NCBI GenBank assembly: GCA_020635115.1
Contig: JACKAK010000004.1
Span: 62,001 to 126,000, forward strand
Reading direction: 5' to 3'
Source: Halobacteriovoraceae bacterium
Lineage (GTDB): Bacteria; Bdellovibrionota; Bacteriovoracia; Bacteriovoracales; Bacteriovoracaceae
DNA: 64,000 nt
Notes under the pieces: generated by a model
Database searches by the model: none
The model's input: only the letters and a program-made list of their open reading frames with translations
Told to the model about the DNA's origin: nothing
Program-made: the position numbers and the translations under genes
Shown here: positions 8,894-18,600 of the stretch, one piece after another
How the letters are laid out: the number at the start of each line of letters is the position of its first letter
Position numbering within the stretch: position 1 is the stretch's first letter

Positions 8894-9196
8894 ATATTTG
8901 TCTACCAGGGAGCTTCTTTTCCTCGAATTTCGATTTTTGAAGCTAAGTCTCCGAACTTATCTTTATCAAAACCAGTTGCAAGAGCAACTTTTTGATAACC
9001 AGAATTGAGAAGATCTTTGACAATATCTACTCCGTTAATACCTTCACCAAGAGAAGAGTCAATGTATATTGGAGAATCTTTTCTGAAGGTTGAAATATTT
9101 GAATAGAATTCTTCTTTATTAGAATAACTTACAAATTCGATTCCTTTTTTCTTAGCTTGTATATCCCACACCATTCTTACTAAAGGATCATCATCA
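8717..9196. repeat. 480-bp direct repeat, copy 2
   Basis: Partner of 2341-2820, in the same orientation, with only three differences seen. Homologous recombination between the copies would delete one repeat plus the intervening sequence (6376 bp in total). It would leave an intact kdsD beside an intact second kinase gene. Confidence 0.92.
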
Positions 9197-10956
9197 ACAA
9201 GTATTGTTTTGAGTGTTTTTGAATCATTTGAACAAAAATGTATAGGAATATATGGTATGAGGCCCTTATCAATTAATTTGATGCCTAGTTCTTTGCATGA
9301 TTCTTGGACATTTTTATTTGAACAGTGACTTGTCGAAAGATATACATTTTGTTTGATGTCCAATTTTTTAACAATATCAATCCCATTAAGTTCACTATTT
9401 TTAAAATCGAAATCAACTATTAAAACTATTTCTTCATTTTCAATTCTTTCGAACCAATTAATAAATGATTCTGGTGTTTTAAAGTAGATTATTTTTTCTT
9501 TGATTTTTGATTTCCAGACTTCGTGTATTGAGTAATCGTCATCTACAAGCACAATTAGTGAACCTTCATATATATTGATTCTAGAAACAAATGTTTCTGG
9601 TGAATCCGATTTAGGTAAAACGATTGTGATCGTCGTTCCCAATTGGATATTTGAATATAAAGAAAGCTCACCTCCAAACTTTTCAACAGTTTCTTTAGCA
9701 TGGCTTAAGCCAAGTCCATTTCCGTTCTTTTTTCCGATTGATTTCCCTCTTTCAAATATTTTTTCTAGGTTCTCAAAAGGTATTCCTTTACCATTATCTT
9801 TTATTATAAGATAAATATTTAAATCATTCGAACTAACACTTACTTCTACATTTATTCCATTTCTTTTTCTTGCTTCAATAGAATTATTTATCAAATTAGA
9901 TAGTACACGTGAAAGTTGATTTCTATTAATTTTACTAAAACTATTATGTCCATTTTTAGAGATATTAAAATGAATGTCTACATTGTCTAATCTTGAAAAT
10001 TCAACTCTTTTTTCAGATACAATTGTACTGGCCATTGAGCATATTGAGACTTTTTCAACCTTATTCTTATCATCTTGCATAGATTCTTTTCTATTGTTAT
10101 ATAAGAGTTCATTCGCTAGATCTCGAATCCTATTTATAGCAGAATTAAATACGATTTCGTTAAAACCAGAACCATCTGAAATATTTTTTGCCGCCATATC
10201 TAATGCTGCTAGTGGTGAACGAATGTCATGGGCCAATTGAGAAGTTAATTTTGCAACTGCAATTTGTTTTTCTTTTTCTTTTAATTTCTTATTAACATTG
10301 TTAATTGTATGAAGTAGATCATAAATTTTTGAAATAATATCTTCTGATTCTTTATAAGACTTTGAAGGCTTATCAACAATGTATTTATTTCCAACTAAAT
10401 TTATACTATCAATCATTTCAATAACTGATTTAGAAGCAATTGTTTGTTTAGTATGCCAAACTTTTAAAATGTAAGCTAATGCAAAAATAAAAAGTATTGA
10501 CAAAATCAGCAAATTTGTTTTGTCGAATTCTATTAAAAATTCTTTTGGATTAAAACAATAGAATATCTCAGCTATAATCTCGGAATTATAGTAGACATTA
10601 AACTTATTAAGCTCGTAATCACAATATTGCTTTGAATATGCTCTTGAATTATCAGGGGTAGAAAAAATAAGTTCGCCGTTATTTGCAATTACATAAAGAA
10701 ATTCAGATTTCTTCGTAATGAACGACCTACTTAATATTTGTTGAATCTCATGAATATTTCTAATTTTTATAGGTAATGATAAATTACTTGATACCTCATT
10801 TTGGACTATATTTAAATTTTCTTTTAAAAATTGGTATGAAGAATTTCTTAATTGTAAAATATGTAGAGATATAAAGAGGCTTACAACAAATATAGATAAA
10901 ATAAAAATTTGGGGTATTGGATTTCGTAATATGGTTGAAAAATTAAAAGAATTCAT
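8902..10956 (-). CDS. Hybrid sensor histidine kinase with two receiver domains (cassette 2)
   Basis: A 684-aa paralog of the kinase at 2526. TM1 lies at about 15-35, a periplasmic sensor at about 36-147 and TM2 at about 148-165. His243 is in AHDIRSPLAALD, followed by NLINNSIEA, DNGKGI and NGLGLSHAKE. Receiver 1 contains a conserved Asp in VDFDF, and receiver 2 contains Asp633 and ends in KEAPW. The sensor domain is unlike that of the first kinase, suggesting a different ligand, whereas receiver 2 is identical but for one Glu-to-Val change. Its ATG overlaps the GNAT stop by 4 bp. There is no effector domain, and the downstream partner is not visible. Confidence 0.9.
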   Translation of the reverse strand: MNSFNFSTILRNPIPQIFILSIFVVSLFISLHILQLRNSSYQFLKENLNIVQNEVSSNLSLPIKIRNIHEIQQILSRSFITKKSEFLYVIANNGELIFSTPDNSRAYSKQYCDYELNKFNVYYNSEIIAEIFYCFNPKEFLIEFDKTNLLILSILFIFALAYILKVWHTKQTIASKSVIEMIDSINLVGNKYIVDKPSKSYKESEDIISKIYDLLHTINNVNKKLKEKEKQIAVAKLTSQLAHDIRSPLAALDMAAKNISDGSGFNEIVFNSAINRIRDLANELLYNNRKESMQDDKNKVEKVSICSMASTIVSEKRVEFSRLDNVDIHFNISKNGHNSFSKINRNQLSRVLSNLINNSIEARKRNGINVEVSVSSNDLNIYLIIKDNGKGIPFENLEKIFERGKSIGKKNGNGLGLSHAKETVEKFGGELSLYSNIQLGTTITIVLPKSDSPETFVSRINIYEGSLIVLVDDDYSIHEVWKSKIKEKIIYFKTPESFINWFERIENEEIVLIVDFDFKNSELNGIDIVKKLDIKQNVYLSTSHCSNKNVQESCKELGIKLIDKGLIPYIPIHFCSNDSKTLKTILVDDDPLVRMVWDIQAKKKGIEFVSYSNKEEFYSNISTFRKDSPIYIDSSLGEGINGVDIVKDLLNSGYQKVALATGFDKDKFGDLASKIEIRGKEAPW

Positions 10957-11684
10957 ATTAAATTAGATATAGGTATAAAATATGCTTCGCCTGCATACTG
11001 GAATCCACTTTTTGGTAGAATTGAATTCATCATCTTACTACTATCAGTGTGTGTTAATATTGGTAAATCAGTTAAAAGAGAAATTGTTTTCATTGTTTCG
11101 TAACCAATGTCATTTCCACGATACTCAGGAAGTATTCCAAAATTCATTAGAAAATCATATGTATTATTCATACTGAAAAGGCTAAAACAACCAACCAGTT
11201 TTCCATTATACTTTATAGCATAAAATTTCGACCTAGCTGAATGAGAGAGTATTTTCATCTTGTTTGAGAAATAAGAAGTGAAATCTCCATCAAAATTAAA
11301 AATGATACCTACACATTTAGAAAAATCCTCGACTGAAATATAACTCTCAATAGAAATCATTTTGTTGTTTTTAATATTATTCTTATCGGTACTATTTTTA
11401 TAGTAAAAATATTTGTCTGTTCCTAGTTTCAAATTTTTATATTTTTTATCAATTGTGACTATAAAACCTTTAATATTTATTTCATTATAGTGATTATTTA
11501 TTTCATTTAATATTTTCAAGTTTGGAACTTCAAAATCAAATTTTGAGTCAAAGCATGTATTCCAATAATGATGATCAGGATATGCTGAATCATTAAAAGC
11601 AACAAACCTGTCCTGAAAGATTTTACTTTGATAAACTGAGTTCCATATATAATATTCTTCTTTTATAATGTCATTTATTTTCAT
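10953..11684 (-). CDS. GNAT-family acetyltransferase
   Basis: A 243-aa protein whose C-terminal half has the GNAT fold signature. GKLVGCFSLF is followed by FGILPEYRGNDIGYETM, a variant of the acetyl-CoA pyrophosphate loop R/Q-x-x-G-x-G/A, and ends in ILPKSGFQYAGEAYFIP, typical of the last strands. The first 120 residues are divergent. It overlaps the binding-protein gene by 14 bp and the kinase by 4 bp, so it belongs to a coupled three-gene operon. Acetylation of a peptide product or of a toxic analogue (self-protection) would fit the context, but the substrate is unknown. Confidence 0.7.
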   Translation of the reverse strand: MKINDIIKEEYYIWNSVYQSKIFQDRFVAFNDSAYPDHHYWNTCFDSKFDFEVPNLKILNEINNHYNEINIKGFIVTIDKKYKNLKLGTDKYFYYKNSTDKNNIKNNKMISIESYISVEDFSKCVGIIFNFDGDFTSYFSNKMKILSHSARSKFYAIKYNGKLVGCFSLFSMNNTYDFLMNFGILPEYRGNDIGYETMKTISLLTDLPILTHTDSSKMMNSILPKSGFQYAGEAYFIPISNLI

Positions 11685-13137
11685 ATTCGTTAATCCTAAA
11701 TTTATAGAACGGAATTAAGGCAGCTGATTGGAAATTGAAATGAATTTTTTTTATTTTTTTTGAATATAACAAAAAAACGCTTGGATGAAATATTGGAATA
11801 AAAGAATAGCTGCTCCCTACAATATTTACTAGTTGGTTTGAAATTATAGTTTTTTTTATCATGTGAGATTCTTCTTCAAAATCTTGTAATAGTTTGTCGA
11901 ATTTATCTAAAGTCTTTTTCTTAATACTTATTGGATAAGTTGCATCTGATTTGAAATCTCCTAGAAAGTGAGCGGTACTTTCTCCTTCTAAGTATCCTAC
12001 TAGTATATCAGAATCTTTATTTGTCCACCTATGGATAGATTCAGAAAGGGTTCTGATTTTTATATTTTTGTTCTTCTGAAATTTATGTTTTATAATGTTC
12101 CTCTTTATACATTTTTCTTGTCCGATTGATTCAATAATATCAATTTTTAAGTGAATATTTTTAATATCTCTATGTTTGGGAATAAACTTATAATTTATTC
12201 CATGTCCGTAGAATCCAGGAGGAACAATTGATTGGGCAATTTTTTCATTGGGAAAGCAGTTGTTTAATATTTGTTTTACTCCAAGCATTGAATAAACTTC
12301 TTGCCTAGTGTTGATTGACCTTAAGTTTGAAACATTTAGTGCAATAAAATATGTTTTCGGGAAGAAAATTTTTTCTATATGGTAATGTTCTTTAAGTGTA
12401 TTGAAATCTTGAATGGGTGGTTTGTAAAAGAATATATCGTCGTAAAAACCCGTTTTAAACTTTTTTATTGCATTGCCTGAATTCTCTTTTTTAATTATGA
12501 AAGTCGGAATGAGATTTTCGATATGATAAATTGTCTTTACCTGATCTATTGCTAATTTTAAAATCATTTCATTTAGTGATCTAGAAAAAACTTTATAAGC
12601 GCCTAGACCATTTGATGGATCCTTTAAATCCCATATCGAATACCGTACATCAGTTAGTTTTTTCAATAGATTGAAGTCTGGTTTTGTTAATTCAAAAATA
12701 AATTTCATTTTAGAAATGATTTTAATTCCTTCTAAATTATTTGTTTTCCCGCTTATAAAATCATTAAATCCTTTAATCTTTGAAAATGCTGTATAGTTTA
12801 TTGCCTTATTTTTAATTGCATTTTCTAAACTCATTTTTACATATTTCGCTTCTAGAGGTGTTCCGTTATGGAAAGTAGTCTCTTTCAGAGAGAATAAGTA
12901 TCCATTATTTAGAGGTTCAAATTCTTTGATGATTAATGGAATTGGTTCATTTAACTCATTTAAGGTAAACAATGTTGCGTGAATTTGCACCAGGACACTA
13001 TAGTCAAATATCTCATTAACAATTGATGGATCTTGTAGAAAAGGTAATTGTGGCATAGGTCTACGATAGACTTGACTTGTATTTGACAGAAGTATATTAG
13101 CGTACACAAAAAAAATTGTAATTAGAATATTTTTCAT
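11671..13137 (-). CDS. Family-5 peptide-binding protein (cassette 2)
   Basis: A 488-aa exported protein of the extracellular solute-binding family 5 type. A signal peptide at 1-18 is followed by the family's characteristic ETTFHNGTPLEAKYVKMSLENA segment and FTLNELNEPIPLIIKEFEP. As in the other cassette there are no permease or ATPase genes beside it. The head gene of binding protein / GNAT / kinase, it is transcribed away from the HExxH protein. Periplasmic capture of a peptide for the kinase sensor is a reasonable model by inference; binding proteins acting as two-component co-sensors are known in other systems. Confidence 0.78.
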   Translation of the reverse strand: MKNILITIFFVYANILLSNTSQVYRRPMPQLPFLQDPSIVNEIFDYSVLVQIHATLFTLNELNEPIPLIIKEFEPLNNGYLFSLKETTFHNGTPLEAKYVKMSLENAIKNKAINYTAFSKIKGFNDFISGKTNNLEGIKIISKMKFIFELTKPDFNLLKKLTDVRYSIWDLKDPSNGLGAYKVFSRSLNEMILKLAIDQVKTIYHIENLIPTFIIKKENSGNAIKKFKTGFYDDIFFYKPPIQDFNTLKEHYHIEKIFFPKTYFIALNVSNLRSINTRQEVYSMLGVKQILNNCFPNEKIAQSIVPPGFYGHGINYKFIPKHRDIKNIHLKIDIIESIGQEKCIKRNIIKHKFQKNKNIKIRTLSESIHRWTNKDSDILVGYLEGESTAHFLGDFKSDATYPISIKKKTLDKFDKLLQDFEEESHMIKKTIISNQLVNIVGSSYSFIPIFHPSVFLLYSKKIKKIHFNFQSAALIPFYKFRINEYENK

Positions 13138-13225
13138 TTTTTTATATAGTAAAAAACCTTTGGTGAAAAAATATAATACTTATTATTGCATTGAGTATGT
13201 TTTGAAAATAGCAAGAGGTGTAAGG

Positions 13226-14110
13226 GTGGATTTTTTACAAGATTATGAGTGGTTCTATGGTGAAAAGTTAATTGTAAAATTAGAAGTACTTTTTGAACGA
13301 TACAAGGAATTGCAAATTAGAGAACTGAATTCAACAGTATATTATCCATGGATGTGTTTACAAAACAACACAGATAGATATAAATATAACGAGTATTGTT
13401 TAGGTCGGTCTATTCCATCTGTTCCAAATTTAGATGTGTTAGGAAGTATTGATTCTTTGTTTAAATCTAATGGTTTATATGGAGTTAATGTTATAAGTGA
13501 ATATCCATTTTTTATTAAAATTGATGGCACAGCACATTTACTAAGTTATTTGGAGTATGCAAAAAAATTCTTTAGCACAAATCTGCCTCTTATTTGGCGT
13601 ATTGCTGAAGTTTTAGGGGTTAAGTTAATTCCAGTAATACTAGAAAATAATAAGAGAGTTCGTAAATTTAGCTTTAGTACACATTTAACTAAAGGGGCTA
13701 TGTATTTTCAGGTTAACAATGTGATAAATGAAGTTAGTTTAGTTGAGTTCTATATTGATTTAGCGCACGAATTAGCACACCAAGTTCTTGCTGTTTATAT
13801 GTTGGCAGATAGAGTAATTGAATCATCACATACCACTAAGATATTTTCTAGTGCAAGAAATGTTCAACGTGATGCTATTAGGTGTTTTCATGGAATTATT
13901 GCGCAATCATATGAATTAATAGTAATCTCGAAACTGTTCGAAATGGATTTTATAAAGAGTGAATCTTTAAAAAAACGATTAGAGCATATTTTAAAAGAAA
14001 ATAAATTGAAAATGAAAAAAACTATTTCACAGTTTAGAATTTTATGTGAGTTTACAGAGCTAGGGAAAAGAATTTTTGCTGAAATAAGTACATTTATCAA
14101 TAATATGTAA
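13226..14110 (+). CDS. HExxH-type putative peptide-modifying enzyme (RiPP beta-hydroxylase-like)
   Basis: About 294 aa from GTG 13226, which follows AAGAGG by seven bases; the frame is open from 13160 but upstream starts lack a ribosome-binding site and would leave 22 bp to the divergent gene. The key motif is AHELAHQ (HExxH), about 180 residues in. It is followed about 30 residues later by a pattern of Arg, Arg, then CFHGIIAQSYELI. HExxH plus a downstream R..(L/F)HG..A is the hallmark I know for the HExxH peptide-modification domain family (TIGR04267-like), several members of which are Fe/2-oxoglutarate peptide beta-hydroxylases in RiPP clusters. A zinc protease is the alternative. The adjacent peptide gene strongly favours the RiPP reading. 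Confidence 0.65.
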   Translation: MDFLQDYEWFYGEKLIVKLEVLFERYKELQIRELNSTVYYPWMCLQNNTDRYKYNEYCLGRSIPSVPNLDVLGSIDSLFKSNGLYGVNVISEYPFFIKIDGTAHLLSYLEYAKKFFSTNLPLIWRIAEVLGVKLIPVILENNKRVRKFSFSTHLTKGAMYFQVNNVINEVSLVEFYIDLAHELAHQVLAVYMLADRVIESSHTTKIFSSARNVQRDAIRCFHGIIAQSYELIVISKLFEMDFIKSESLKKRLEHILKENKLKMKKTISQFRILCEFTELGKRIFAEISTFINNM

Positions 14111-14120
14111 GGAGGAAGGT

Positions 14121-14219
14121 ATGAGTAATGAAGAACTTTTAAAAGATTTGTTAGAAAAAATTTCAACTAAAGATCAGACTGAAGTTGAGAAACTGTCTAT
14201 TACAACTATGGGATCATAA
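14121..14219 (+). CDS. Candidate RiPP precursor peptide, 32 aa
   Basis: A short gene with a very strong ribosome-binding site, AAGGAGG at 14109-14115, five bases before ATG. It lies 10 bp after the HExxH gene and 6 bp before the MFS gene. The N-terminal part (residues 1-22) is acidic and helix-prone (EELLKDLLEKI), as in RiPP leaders. The C-terminal tail KLSITTMGS is small, polar and hydroxyl-rich, resembling a core. There is no Cys and no signal peptide. The start, spacing and amphipathic leader make translation likely. No known precursor family is recognised. Confidence 0.72.
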   Translation: MSNEELLKDLLEKISTKDQTEVEKLSITTMGS

Positions 14220-14225
14220 GAGATT

Positions 14226-15425
14226 ATGGATAATAACGAGAATAGGGATTTAGTAATTAACAAAAAGATAATATTGTGGGGGTATTTCTTTTCAAATTGC
14301 TTTTGTTTTTTATTTCCCCTATACGTTATTATCCTCTCTGAGGCAGGATTCAGTAAAACTAATATTATAGTGTCTCAAAGTGTAACACTTTTTTGTCTAA
14401 GTTTTTTAATGCCATTTATTGGAAGGTTATTAGATAAAGATTGCTCAATAAAAATATTGACCTGCAATTTTGTGATTATGTTATTTGCTACATTGCTAAT
14501 ATTGTCAGAAGATTTTAAATCAGAGCTTATATTTATAATACCTATATTGATTCTTACTACAAGTGTAATTGGATTGGTGACAATGAGGACTTTGGAGGGC
14601 GTAGTAAGCAGGATAAAAATTAAAAATGCAGTTTTGAATAATTATGTTGTTCAGAATTTATCTATGGCCGTTTCAGCTACCTTAATATATATATTGTCTT
14701 TTTCTAACAGAAATACACTCTTAGTATTAGACTTAATTACAACCTTAATATTTACACTTTTTTTGATTTATATAAGTTCATCTAGAGTGAAAAGTATCAG
14801 AAAAGATAATGCAAATGAGAGTCTCTTTAGGGAAACATTTTATTATTTTTATAAGCACAAAAGAGAGGTCGTGGGTTTAATATTAATATTTTCTGTTGCA
14901 TTTTCTCATTTATCCTCTTTTCCGATGTTATATATTGAAAATGGTATAGACCCGAAGCATGCAATGTCGATCCTCCTTTTTGTGAATACGATAACAGTAA
15001 TAATATTTAGTAGAATTCAAGCAAGGCTATCAATAGATATTCACAAGTTTAAGTATCTTTTCGTTGCAACACTTTTCCTTAGTATTGGACATGTATTAGT
15101 TCCTTTTTATTTAAAATCTATATCTGGCATTGCTATTACAACTTTTATCTGGACGATTGGAGAGGCTTTAGTATTTCCGATTTTTACTTTAATTATTCTC
15201 GAAAAATTTTCAACATCAAATGGCGGACTAGCGAGTGGGACGAAGGATATGGTTGTTAAGTTATCATTATCACTCGCTCCAATATTTTCCTTCCTTATAT
15301 TCAAAATTAGCATCATAGATTTTTCATCACTTATGGGCATTTCCCCTATACTTGGATTTGTTTTTGTTGTTTCAGGTCAGAACAAGATTCAAAATGTAAA
15401 ATTTACTGAAGCAAGATCAATCTGA
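14226..15425 (+). CDS. MFS transporter, likely peptide exporter (cassette 2)
   Basis: A 399-aa membrane protein with about 12 transmembrane helices and a charged central loop (around RVKSIRKDNANESLFRE), typical of the major facilitator superfamily. The segment GRLLDKD after TM2 resembles the family's loop 2-3 motif. It begins six bases after the small peptide gene, so the three genes HExxH / peptide / MFS form an operon. Export of, or immunity to, the modified peptide is the natural role by context. A dedicated MFS in place of a peptidase-containing ABC exporter would imply that leader removal is done elsewhere or not at all. Confidence 0.8.
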   Translation: MDNNENRDLVINKKIILWGYFFSNCFCFLFPLYVIILSEAGFSKTNIIVSQSVTLFCLSFLMPFIGRLLDKDCSIKILTCNFVIMLFATLLILSEDFKSELIFIIPILILTTSVIGLVTMRTLEGVVSRIKIKNAVLNNYVVQNLSMAVSATLIYILSFSNRNTLLVLDLITTLIFTLFLIYISSSRVKSIRKDNANESLFRETFYYFYKHKREVVGLILIFSVAFSHLSSFPMLYIENGIDPKHAMSILLFVNTITVIIFSRIQARLSIDIHKFKYLFVATLFLSIGHVLVPFYLKSISGIAITTFIWTIGEALVFPIFTLIILEKFSTSNGGLASGTKDMVVKLSLSLAPIFSFLIFKISIIDFSSLMGISPILGFVFVVSGQNKIQNVKFTEARSI

Positions 15426-15633
15426 AAATATCCCAAAAAATATTTGTTATAGATAAATGAATTGACCAAGTTCTTTTAAGAAAAATGCTTGCCTATTATC
15501 TTAATTCTTTTTTTTGCTTATACATATTTGTAATCATATGATGTGGAAGTATTTCTTAAATCGTAACACATTGGATTATTGAAATCTTTGACGTTCCTTT
15601 GCATCATAAAATATCAAGAAAGGAAAAAGCTTA

Positions 15634-18600
15634 CTATAACTTGTAATCTTCAAGTAGTTTTGAAAGAGAAACACCACCTTCTAAATATTGTTTGAATAAT
15701 AAAATTTCAAGCGTCTTAATTTGCTGAATATCAAGTTTGTTTTCAAAAATATAATTTTGAAAATCTCTGTCTAAAGGTAACTGAACCTCCAAAAAGATTT
15801 TTCTCAAATATTCAGATTTTAAATTCACATCAATTCCAAGCTCATTTAGTTTGCTTATGAGCTCCTGATATTCTTCAATTTTGAGAAATACTTGCTGATT
15901 GACAAGCTCAGATATTATTTTAGAAATAACATCAATATTGATCATAGAAACCGAATCTGTATATTTTTGAAATAACTCTCTTACCTTAAAACGTTTCAAC
16001 TGAGTGGCACCTTGTTGTAGGCTATTTAAATTGTAATCTCTTATCATTTCAATTTTACGACTTAAATCCGAAGGAATATCTTTTGGAATATCAAGACCAA
16101 TAGTTCTTACTAAAAACAAATCTTTTGGTGTGATCGGTCTTTCTCCATAAAGAATCTGACGGATTGATAGGGGAGGTATATCAACTTTAGCAACCAATTC
16201 CTTCACTGAAATATTTTGAAGCTTCATTTGCTCAATAAGTTCTTTTCGGTAAAATTCATTTTCAAGACTAAGAGAATTTCCACCATTGATAATAATATCT
16301 AAATAGTCACCAATAACTTTTTGATGAAGGGTTTGAGATTTCGCTGAAATCATTTCTTCAAAGATCTTTTCCCCATCAAAAGTAAAATTTACGAATTCAT
16401 CTTGTCGATGCGGAAATTGATTGAAAAGTTCAAGTGCCAACTCTTTGCTTAAAGGCATATTCCCCTGAAAAGTTGAAACAAAATCATGAGAGTCAAGCTC
16501 CATGATTTTAGCAAATTTTACTAAACTTTGATTCATGTAAAAGGGTTGGTTTGGAAAAAGAACATCTTTAATAAAATTGATGAAATATTTATGATTTTGG
16601 GTTTCTTCATTACTAAATGAAGACATGACTTTTGGTGGGAACCTGAACCACTGACGTATCCTATGGTAACGGGGTTTTAAAGACTTAATACCAAGACCTT
16701 TTCTTGCTATGGCCGGGAGTGCTTTTTTAATCTTATATAATTTGTTTTTTTCACCTGCTATTCTTTCATATATATCAAAACTTAAATATTCATCATCTGG
16801 TATTTGATGAACATTAAATCCTCTACGATTCAGCAAATCAGCTAGCTTTTGATTTTCAGAACCCGTAATCCCAAGCACTTTTTCAATAATGGGATTAATC
16901 TTAAGAACTCTATTGTTGTTTTCTGTACTATATTGCATAAGCAGAAATAATAATTTCCCAGGAAAATAGATCTCAAGTAAATGCGCTAAACTTACTGGAG
17001 AATAGAGCTTTGACCTCTCTTCATCTGTTAAAGAAAGAGCATTTTGTTTTTGAATCAGTATTCCATTCGAGATATCTTTTTTTGCCCTCTCTAGTGTTTG
17101 TCTAAACAATAACTCAATTTGCTTTCTGATTGTTGCTTTAAGCGAATACAGGCCCTTGTTCACACCATTGAGGAAAGTTCTAATTCTATTGTCCTTAATA
17201 TATTGATCACTTTCTATAACGTTTCTGATACTTCTGTTGACGATCGCTGGATCTAGAGAAAGTAAATGATGATGGTGTTTAGAAAAGTTAATTTCATCAT
17301 TAATTTTTTTATTTTCAATTAAATATTTCAGCAAACCATAAACATTTGATATGGCATTTGCGTGTAGAGTTTCATGAAGTTTATCCAATTTGAACATGTC
17401 ATTGAATATATCAGCTAGACGTGAGTTGAGTTTGAACCTAAATTCGTCTTTTCTCTGCAAATGTTTAACTGTATCGTCAATTTCCTTAAGCAATTGGACT
17501 TCTTCTTTATGAATTAATCTTTTAAGCTTAAGATCTTTTTGCCGTCTCTTGAGATGAATTTTTTCTTTTTGACTTATTTCTTCTTTTACAGGCCCAGAAG
17601 TAGAAAAAAAATATTGGGATGTCTTTAATGCAGAGGTGCAAAATATTGCCTCATAAGGAGGAAGAAACATTTTGTTTTGACCATCATTTTCAATCAGGTT
17701 CAGCTGTGGAGTCAATCTCATATAAGCATCCAAAATGAGTTGAGCTTCATCTGTAAAATAGGTAAGTGCACTATCTAAGATAAATCGAGAGGAAACAAGA
17801 TAAGTATCTAGATTGTATTCATTCATGATAATGGTTTCTTCATTCAATTGAGCTTCAGTTAGAGAATTTTTAAACAGATATGCTTTCTTGCTAATACTAA
17901 AATCAAACTGACTTGATTGCACAACTATATTTTTAACTACCACTTCTTCATTTTTAATAAGTAATTCTATCATCTTCTTTGCGTAGAGTTTGTATTTCTC
18001 GACTAGAATATGATATCTTTGAACTGCACTCGCTGAAATATATGCAATATCAGAGTTGCTAAAGATGGTCTCTTTTTCTACAAAATAATCAGTATATATC
18101 TTTTGCAGATAACTGAAATTAATTTCAATTTTTTGTCCAACATTTTCAACCTGAAATAACCTTTGACCAGGATAATTCATATAAGACACAAGAAGATTCA
18201 AAAAATCTAAATATTCTACAGAAGCAAATTTTTTTAAAAAATCTCTCTGTGTATATTTATAGAGCCTCTCTTTATTTTCAGCCGTCAGATAATTTTGATA
18301 GGCCTTTCTTAGCATTTCTTTATAAAGATAGGAAAGAAGAATTGATGGCATTTCAATTATATCTTTTATACCCTCAAATACGATTGGATTTAAAATGTTT
18401 CCAGATTCCAATTCAGTAATCATTTTTGAAAAACGCAAATGAGGAGGATGATCACCTAACGATAAAATATCTAAGTATTTCAACTTTAGACGTTCTATGT
18501 CGCCAACAAGAGTCTTTACACCTTGTGTACTCGCAGATTGATTTTCCGCTTTATTTATTAATGCTAGAAAAATATTCGACTTATCTTTCTTTATTTCTTC

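Noticed and set aside
2341..9196. Insertion sequence or transposon explaining the repeat
   Set aside because: No transposase, no terminal inverted repeats and no target duplication; the repeat consists of gene ends, so homologous recombination fits better.
13226..14110. Plain zinc metallopeptidase
   Set aside because: HExxH alone would allow it, but the downstream R..FHG..A pattern and the adjacent short peptide gene fit the RiPP-type family better. Not fully excluded.
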